DNA from: Monodelphis domestica | Lineage: Eukaryota; Chordata; Mammalia; Didelphimorphia; Didelphidae | Assembly: GCF_027887165.1 (NCBI RefSeq) | Contig: NC_077232.1 | Location: 14,595,255 to 14,659,254, forward strand | Reading direction: 5' to 3' | DNA: 64,000 nt | Shown: positions 56,868 through 64,000 of the stretch, one piece after another | Layout of the letters: every line of letters starts with the position of its first letter | How positions within the stretch are numbered: position 1 is the first letter of the stretch | Made by a program: the position numbers and the translations under genes | Notes under the pieces: model-generated | The model's database searches: none | Told to the model about the DNA's origin: nothing | The model's input: the letters and a program-made list of their open reading frames with translations, nothing else

Positions 56868-57824
56868 TGTTACAAGGGAATCACTTTAAAAGACTGATAT
56901 ATATTAATTTAAGGTCGCCAAGGAATCAGCTATGTAATTCCTAAATGAAAAACTCAAGTCAGCCGTCAGCCTTTTTTGGAGTTTAATTACAATAGGAGCA
57001 AGAAAGGAATTAGAGATATATATAGAGAGAGAAAGGGGAGAGAAGGGAATAGGGCTTAAATACCCCTTCTGTTTAGGCTGGGCCAAAAGGCCCAAGCCCT
57101 TAGATAGCTGGGGCAAAGAAAAGAGATCAGTCCCTTTCACTCACGTGTCCAAAATGGAGAAACAGTCTCAGAGGCCCCCACCTTCAGCTTCCTTCAGAGC
57201 AAGCTTCCTCAGAGCCCAGGAACCACAACCGACCAAAAACTCAATCCTCTCTCCCGAGTCTCCAGACCCTCCTATCTTTAAGGACACCATCCAAGTTGCC
57301 TCCCCTCAGTCCTCACATCTACCAATCACTCTTCATCAATTTCCCTGTCAATGGAGGCTCTCGCTTAACCCAGGACCGCCCAGAGGTTTCTGGCTTTTGC
57401 ACATGTCTGTTGAAGGTCATATTTTTCAAATGATTAAATCTTTACTCCTTTGTTCCAGCCCTTTCTAAATCCTGTTAACTTGAGTATGGTAGAGATTGGA
57501 ATAATTAAATTTTGATCTAGGCTGCAGCCCTTACTCAATCTTATTAGGACTGAATAGGGTGGAGTATCTCCATTGTATCAATTCTAAAATCAATCAAGAC
57601 TCAAAGAAATTCCTGTTCTATGCTTAAGCATAGGTCAAAGTCCTTTCCATTGTTCAGCAAAAGGTTTTTGTCCTAAAGTAATCTTAAGAAGGGAAGAGAA
57701 GGAACCTCCCATGCCAATGGAGTTCCCATTCCAATAGACTATCAGTAAGAAATTTTCCAAGTATGAAATATCCCAATGGTGAAATTTCCAACATTTATAA
57801 GTCTAAGGAATTTTGAGGTTTACA
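56868..57824 (-). repeat. 3' LTR of the coding provirus
   Basis: 957 bp; on the minus strand it begins TGTAAACC and ends TTGTAACA, immediately after the polypurine run AGGGGGGA. It is homologous along its length to the solo LTR at 5389-6318. The minus-strand frame at 56904-57140 and the plus frame at 57145-57468 inside it are mirror images of those in the solo LTR and are not genes. Confidence 0.9.
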
Positions 57825-59207
57825 TCCCCCCTGATGATCATTGGGAGACTAGTCTCCCCATTGATCATTTAACATAATCATTTTGTAGTTCTAAATTCAC
57901 TTCTAACTAAAGATATACACAATATTCAATTTTCTAAGAGAAATTAGAATAGTGAGAGAGGAAATAGAAAAGAAAAGAAAGCAAAACCAGTGTTTGCTAG
58001 GCGCATTGACAGAAAGCCAAATTAGGGGCAGTCCCTTTTGGCATAAATGTTACAATAAATGTTCAATCAAAAGTTCAGTCCAATCAATCACATCCAAAGT
58101 TCATTCTTGATCTTCTTGATGAAGTGTAGGTTTTTGGCATCTTTCTGCAACAGTTCATTCTCTGGATATAAAAGTTTCAAGCTTCTTTCTTGAAGATCTT
58201 TTCTCGAACAAAATCAAAATCTTTGAAAATTTTTTATAACAGTAAAATCTTAAACAAAAGTCTTGGATTTTTATAAAAATAAAATCTCAAACAAAAAAAT
58301 TCAAAAATTCTTAGATTTTAAATTAAAATACAATCCCCCCTGAAGTAAGTATTTAAAAAAAATATATCAAGTTTAGCTCAGAATGCAATGTTCAGTTATG
58401 GGGGTGTATGTGTCAATTATCAAAAGAATAGAAAAATAATCAAAAACATAAGAAAATTTCAAAATAGACCTTGTATAGGTCCAGTTTAAAGTAATTTCTA
58501 TCCCACAAGTATGTAGGACAGAATGCAGTAATATTTCACTTAGCCATTTGTAGCCAAGACTACAGGAAGTTGCCATAATATAAGACGAAAAGAATTAGAA
58601 TTCTATTTTGATGGGGAAATGTCATTCCCTTGTCTGATTTTTTTCCTTCAGAGATATAGGGAGCCAGCATGATAGTCAAGCTTTGTACTTGTTTGAGTAC
58701 TTCAAAAGGAGTGTAGATACAAGGAAGTCCTACGACTTAAACATAAGTTAAGCGTCGCAACCTTGAGTCTCACTTTAATATTTCATGTGTGCTCTATTGG
58801 CACTATTCAGGTTTTGTCTGTGCTCCTTGTTTTTATCCCTTTTCCTGGAATCAGACACAAACATTAATCACAGTCCTATAATATTTTATCAATAAATGGC
58901 AGATTCCCATAGTTTAAAGCTTTTAGGCATATATTGATATTATAGCAAGAGTATATATATTAACTTGTATTACTGCAGGGAAAAATAATATTAGTATTAA
59001 TTATGTGTACCTTCAGTACAAAAAATGAGAAAAAAATCAAATATTCTGATAAAAAAAATAAAAGAAAAGAAATAAGAAAAAATAAGAAAAAAAATCAGTA
59101 ATTCAATATATTCTTGAGAGAAAAAAAACCAGCATCCATTTGTCTATGGATTATTATCTCCAATTCTTATGATAAGATAGAGTCACAATTCATATGATAG
59201 GATAGAG
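57825..59207 (-). other. 3' non-coding region of the provirus, in place of env
   Basis: There are no open frames of note. On the minus strand the region runs from the integrase stop to the polypurine tract. From about 59100 to 57840 it matches the 3' internal regions of the mini-ERVs, for example the box around 58005-58060 shared with 15140-15180 and 7545-7600. Such sharing suggests that it carries cis signals needed for replication or export; this is an inference. Confidence 0.7.
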
Positions 59208-61330
59208 TCAATCAGTCTCAGCAGAAGATGCTTTCTTCACATGTGAGCAGTGAATCCAAGAGTCTCTTTCTCCAATCTTTATAGATGTTGGAGTAGTTAA
59301 TAATATTTGGAATGGTCCTTCCCATGAAGGTTCAGTTGCTCCAGTTCGCTTGAAATTCTTGATATAAACTTTATCTCCTGGGTTCAGGTCATGCAGAGAA
59401 AAGTCTAATGGTCCAGCTTGTACTGCAGCTCCGGATTCATGAAGTTCACGTAGTTTGTGCTGTAACTCCTGTATATAGGAAGCAATAGTAATATCTCCCC
59501 CTAATAGCGATGTATAAGCCGGGGAGAAAGGCTTAGCCTGTATAGGTGGATGTCCAAAAAGCATCTCAAATGGTGAAATATGTAAGTCTCCTCTAGGCCT
59601 GCTTCTAAGATAAAATAGGGCCAGAGGGAGAATTTCAGGCCATTTTAAATGGGTCTCAGTGCATAATTTGCCAATCATAGTCTTAAGTTCTTTATTCATC
59701 CTCTCCACTTGGCCTGAGCTCTGGGGGTTATATGGAACATGGAATTTTGGAGTTATCCCCAAGCAAGAATATATTTGATTTAAGACAGAATCGGTAAAAT
59801 GACTCCCTCTATCGGAGTCAATACGTGCTGGTAGGCCAAAACGAGGAATAATTTCTTTTAAAAGTATCTTTGCAACAAAATCTGCTGTGGCTCGGGTCGT
59901 AGGAAATGCTTCCAGCCATCTGGTTAGTTGATCTACAATTACTAGACAAAATTTATAATGTCCAGCCTTTGGCATTGTAATGAAATCTATCTGTAGATGT
60001 TCAAAAGGTGTGTAAGCCAGAGGATGTCCCCCAAAGGCTTTTCCACGATATGCATGTTGGTTATATGCCTGGCAAATAGGGCAGGCTGAACATACTTTAG
60101 AGGCTACAGTAGTTATACCAGGGGCTATCCATACTCTCTTGACAGAGTCCACGATGCCCTGGGTGCCAAAATGACCATTTTTATGAATAGATTGGCAAAT
60201 TTGGTTATAGAAACTTCTAGGGAGCAGGGGTTTTCCTTCAGGTGACACCCATACTCCATTAATTTGTTTTGCTTTAAATTTTTGTTTCCATTTTTCCACT
60301 TCCTTTTCATTATAGGAGAGTGATAAATTTAAATTATCAGTGGTTGTTAATGTTAAAATTAATCCAGGTCCTTCTATGGCTGCTAGTTTTGCAGCGGCAT
60401 CTGCTCGGTCATTTCCTCTAGAGACAGGGTCAGAGCCACCTGTATGGGCAGAGCAATGAACTACAGCTAGGGCTTTAGGCAGTTTGAGAGCAGAAACAAC
60501 TTCATTAATAATTTCTGCATTAGCTATGGATTTTCCAGCTGAGGTTAAAAATCCTCTTTGGAGCCATAGCATTCCGACTGAGTGACAAATGCCGAAAGCA
60601 TATCTAGAATCCGTATAAATTGTTGCCTTTTTATCCTTGGCAATTATACAAGCTTGTTTTAGAGCTATGAGTTCTGCTCCTTGAGCGCTAATGTTAGAAG
60701 GTAGTGAAGCTGACCATTCAGTGGCAAATTCTGAGACTACGGCAGCTCCAGTGTAACGTATGCCATCCCTCATAAAAGAGGAACCATCGGTAAATAAAAT
60801 CAGATCTGCATTGTCTAAGGGAGTGTCCAAGAGATTATCTCGAGGCTTTTCTGCCATGGACACTAATGTTTCACAGTTATGTAGTGGTTCTCCTGAAGTA
60901 GGTAAATCTGGAAGCAAGGTGGCAGGGTTAAGAGTTGAACAGCGTTTCAAGGTAATATTTTCACTATTTAATAAGGTTATTTCATACCTTGTAATTCTCT
61001 GATCCGAGAATGCCTGTGTTCTATGTTTTACCAATAATGCTTCAATCTCATGTGGGCACATTATTGTTAATGGACATCCCAATACTAAATCAACGGTTTT
61101 TGTTACTAGTAAGGCTGTAGCAGCTACTCCTCTAAGGCATGGTGGTGCTCCTGCTGCTACTGGGTCTAGTTGGGCAGAATAATAAGCAATTGGGCGCTGA
61201 GAAGGTCCCAAAGTCTGAGTTAACACACCAGAGGCTACTCCTCTTCGCTCATGCACATATAAAGTAAATGGCTTGTTGTAATCTGGGATGCCTAGAGCAG
61301 GGGCAGACATGATAGCCTTTTTCAGATCTT
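59208..61330 (-). pseudogene. ERV pol: RT connection, RNase H and integrase
   Basis: A long open stretch of about 700 residues. It starts in the RT thumb/connection (SAPALGIPDYNKPF, then PIAYYSAQLDPVA). RNase H follows with the acidic set in TDGS, AELIAL, TDSRYA and GNDRADAAA. Integrase has the zinc-binding HHCC (HKNGHFGTQG then CSACPICQAY) and the DDE core (QIDFI, DSDRGSHF, GQVERMN). The C-terminal GPY/F-like block has WEGPF and WIHCSHVKK. It ends in a normal stop. This part is undamaged, but it is out of frame with the upstream RT. Confidence 0.92.
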
Positions 61331-61825
61331 TAGAGCTGACAAGTGTTCAGGCTCTAATTTGAGGGGTTCAGGAACTGAATCCTTTGTTAATGCTATAAGG
61401 GGTTTAGTGATTTCCCCATAGCAAGGAATCCACTGTCTACAAAACCCTGTTGCTCCTAAAATTGCTCTCAGCTGTTTCTTAGTGGTAGGAGCACTCAATT
61501 TTTGAATGTTCTCAATTCGTTTTGGAGAAATATAACGAGCACCCGCAGTCAAGATGAATCCCAAATATTCTACTTTTTGGAGACACCATTGAACTTTATC
61601 CTTAGAGATTTTATGTCCTCTTTTATGCAATTCCAAAAGAAGGTGTTTGCTATCTTCTTGACATGTTTCTGCATCTGTTGAAGCCAAGAGTAGATCATCT
61701 ACATATTTGATTAATTTGCTATTTTTAAATGTTATATTGTCTGTGTCTTGGCTCAAAATTTGCTCAAATAAGCTCGGACTTTCGACATAACCCTGTGGCA
61801 GCCGACACCAGGTATATGTGAGCCC
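61322..61825 (-). pseudogene. ERV pol: RT palm with the YVDD active site
   Basis: The frame is open from about 61825 and contains the catalytic YVDDLLLAS motif and the following RT thumb region (KVEYLGFILTAGARYISPKR, GATGFCRQWIP). It ends prematurely at 61322 because of a one-base frameshift close to 61325-61335. It is shifted relative to the upstream protease frame by a second one-base change close to 61822-61825. Confidence 0.9.
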
Positions 61826-62793
61826 TTCCAGGTGAAAGCAAAAATATGCCTGGAGTTTTCATGTATTGGTATGGAAAAGAAAGCTGAACACAAGTCTACT
61901 ACTGTAAAGTATGTAGCTGTGCTAGGAATAGATGAAATAATAGTATGTATGTTAGAAACTACGGAGTGTCTCTTTATAACGTGATTATTCACTGCCCTTA
62001 GATCCTGTACGAATCTATAGATGTGTTTGCCATCGGGTCCTTTTTTTTGTTTTTTAATTGGCAGGATGGGCGTGTTGTATTCAGATTTGCAAGGGATTAT
62101 TATTCCCTGTTCTATTAATGAGTTAATAACTGGTGTAATACCCTCAATTGCCTCCTTTGAGAGGGGATACTGAGGGATAGAAGGAGGTGGGCTAGATTTA
62201 GTTTTTATCTGCACAGGAACAGCAGATTTAAGTAAGCCTACATCAGAAGAAGATGTGGCCCAAAGAGACTCCGGTATATCTTTAGGTATTTCAAAAATGG
62301 AAGGTTCTTTTGCCTCCTGGTTTTCCGAGAGAAGTACAGGGAGTAAATTTAAAGATTCCTCTGGTACTTCTAATGATAATGAGCCATCTGGGGAGCAGGT
62401 TATTGTGGCTCTGAGTTTGCATAGAAGGTCCCTCCCCAGCAAATTTAAAGGGGAGTCAGGCATCAAAAGGAAGGAGTGTTGTACCTCTAGGGGTCCTACA
62501 GACACCATTCTAGGAGGAAGTCTTTTAACTCTTTGGGTTATTCCTGATACTCCCATTACATTCTCTGAGCCAATAGAATAACATTGTAAATCAGGTGTTC
62601 TCTTTAATACAGACCAGGAAGCTCCGGTGTCTAATAGACAATCATAATAGGTGTTACCCACTTTTAAGGTAACATGGGGTTCATTAGTATGGGGAGGGCA
62701 GTGGATAGGGACAACGGGTAGTAGGACATCAGGGTCTGGGAAATCAAAGGTTGTATCCTCTGATTCCTGTGCCCCAGCCCCCCCCGGGCACCA
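61753..62793 (-). pseudogene. ERV protease and first part of reverse transcriptase
   Basis: The frame is open directly after the gag UGA. An aspartic protease with LLDTGASWSVL (catalytic Asp) and LLGRDLLCKL is followed by RT fingers: QYPLSKEAIEGI, IKKQKKGPDG, RFVQDLRAVN and YFTVVDLCSAFFSIP (first catalytic Asp). It goes out of frame near 61822 and terminates at 61753. No dUTPase is present. Confidence 0.9.
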
Positions 62794-62796
62794 TCA
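62794..62796 (-). promoter_or_regulatory. In-frame UGA between gag and pro (possible readthrough site)
   Basis: The stop reads CAA TGA TGG on the minus strand, and the protease frame continues without any other stop in the same phase. Gammaretroviruses separate gag and pro by one readthrough stop, usually UAG with a downstream pseudoknot. Here a very G-rich segment (62781-62772 region) follows. Function is inferred from position. Confidence 0.6.
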
Positions 62797-64000
62797 TTGT
62801 GTTTGGGATATTCCTTGGGCACCCCCCTGAAGGGCACCTCTCTGAGGGTCATTAGTACCTCGAGTAATTTTTGGACGAGCGCCATTTCTCATATATTGTT
62901 GAGTATTATCATTAAAATTTTCTTCAATTTGAGCATTGTCATTAAATTCCCAATTCCTATTTCTATAATTCTGGTTTCTAAAGTTCTTATTTCTATATTC
63001 ATTATAGTTATTTCCATAGTCATTATTATAATTTCTAGAATTCTGATTTCTATAACCATTATCATAATTTCTATAGTTATTATTTCTAAAACTATTATTA
63101 AACTGTGTAATCCTTCCAAACATCTTAAGAAAGGTTCTACATTCCATCATTTTGTGGCCCTTCTTCTCACAGAAGTGGCAAGTAATGGATTGATAATTGA
63201 ATTTCTGGAGAGGGGCAATTGTCGTTGGTTCATTATCATGCCCACTTTCTAATTTAGTTATCCTATCTATTACACATCTCATTTTTTTCTTCATTTCCTC
63301 CATGTCATCATTATTCTCTTTCTCCTTTTCTTCGTTTCCCTTAAAAACATATATAGCTGTTTTTCGCAATTCTTCAAGGTCCATATCTGACCATCTTGGG
63401 CATTGTGTTTTAAAATAATTTTTAATTACTTTGCAAGAATTGTTTACAAAGATTCTTCTAACTTGTCTTAAACTATTCTCTTTATTTAAGTCCCAATCTA
63501 AGTATCTGTCCCCAAACTCGATAATTCTGTCCATAAATCTGGAGGGTGTTTCGTTTTCCTTTTGCTTAATTTTTTCCAGTTCCATCCACTTATCTGTACT
63601 GTCCGCACATTCCTTCATGGCCGTGAGGATGGCCTCTCTACAACGGTATAGTTGTAGATAGTCCTCAGGATTATTATAGTCCCATTCGGGATACTGAGAT
63701 GGCCAATGTGCTGCATTACGCCCCCGGGTTTTGTTGACATGAGCAATTATTTTATTTTTTTCACGTTCACTTAAAAAAGCCTGTAGTAAGCTCTCAACGT
63801 CCTTGTAAGACGGATTATACTGAAAAAATATGTCTCCCATCTTTTTTGTTACTAGAAAAGGATCTTGTTCATATGTGGGGATATTTCGTGTAAATTCATT
63901 TATTTCTTGGGGAGTAAACGGTATCCTATGTCTTAAAGTCACCACATCCCCATTTCGTCCTATTTCAGGTACTTCTCTTAGAGGAAACAGGCCTCTAGTT
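62797..64000 (-). CDS. ERV gag, C-terminal part (runs off the window)
   Basis: The frame is open from the window edge through to the UGA at 62794; the first codon of the longest called frame (63945) is GTG, not ATG, so it is not the start. Upstream of it a PLREV segment marks the matrix/capsid border typical of gammaretrovirus-like gags. The capsid follows (IPFTPQEINEFTRNIP, QEIN, later SRFMDRIIEFGDRYLD). The nucleocapsid has one zinc knuckle, CHFCEKKGHKMMEC (C-x2-C-x4-H-x4-C). After the knuckle there is an unusual Asn/Tyr/Arg-rich repeat tract (about 62945-63105). This part of gag shows no break. Confidence 0.85.

Larger units (their letters stand above)
56868..64000 (-). mobile_element. Coding class I ERV provirus without env, partial (5' end outside window)
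   Basis: It is read from right to left: gag (open at the window edge), in-frame UGA, protease, reverse transcriptase, RNase H, integrase, about 1.4 kb of non-coding DNA, a purine tract and an LTR. Gag-pro in the same frame, a single zinc knuckle and a GPY/F-type integrase tail indicate a gammaretrovirus-like lineage. Two single-base frameshifts break pol. No envelope frame is present between integrase and LTR. The 5' LTR, PBS and gag start lie beyond 64000. Its insertion split element 2's 3' LTR. Confidence 0.88.

Noticed and set aside
57825..59207. A search for an env gene in the provirus
   Set aside because: No frame above about 70 codons, no CX2C-type or fusion-peptide-like features; it matches the non-coding mini-ERV region instead.
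63943..63945. Start of gag at 63945
   Set aside because: The codon is GTG within a frame that is open to the window edge, and it lies at the start of capsid, so gag begins outside the window.

Overview
The window looks like a piece of a marsupial (opossum-type) nuclear genome. It is AT-rich and intron-rich, and it is dominated by interspersed repeats: CORE-SINEs of the type abundant in marsupials, an L1 lineage with a long 5' UTR, MIR/L2 relics, a hAT transposon and a large family of class I endogenous retroviruses. The assignment to marsupials is an inference from repeat style and from the presence of an intact vomeronasal type-2 receptor (V2R) gene; no species-diagnostic sequence was matched.

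The one convincing host protein gene is a complete six-exon V2R (family C GPCR) on the + strand. Its exons are at 21610-21854, 24915-25206, 27478-28281, 49385-49603, 50850-50973 and 53102-54006. All splice sites are canonical GT/AG, all phases match and there is no internal stop, giving a predicted 862-residue receptor with signal peptide, Venus-flytrap domain, nine-cysteine domain and seven-helix domain. A short possible terminal exon of an unrecognised minus-strand gene lies at 20902-21022.

Region by region: 1-4.9 kb holds MIR/L2/SINE relics; 4.9-6.5 kb is an unclassified ~580-bp repeat split by a solo LTR; 6.6-11.2 kb holds L1 and retroviral fragments on the minus strand; 11.9-15.7 kb is a complete non-autonomous retroviral element (here 'mini-ERV'); 16-19 kb holds L2, MIR, L1 and hAT relics; 21.6-54.0 kb is the V2R gene. 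Its 21-kb intron 3 contains a mini-ERV (28.9-40.3 kb) that itself holds a nearly intact 7.7-kb L1, then a second mini-ERV interrupted by the unclassified repeat, and two further L1s, all antisense to the receptor. From 54.4 kb another mini-ERV begins. Its 3' LTR is interrupted at 56868 by a coding gag-pro-pol provirus on the minus strand that runs off the window at 64000.

The most interesting system is the retroviral family. The coding provirus has gag, protease, reverse transcriptase, RNase H and integrase but apparently no env. Its gag and pro are separated by one in-frame UGA. The mini-ERVs share its 1.3-kb 3' non-coding region and carry a fragment of its protease behind a short hydrophobic leader ORF, so they look like deletion derivatives that could be mobilised in trans. 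SINEs embedded in them are shared between copies in a pattern suggestive of recombination among elements.
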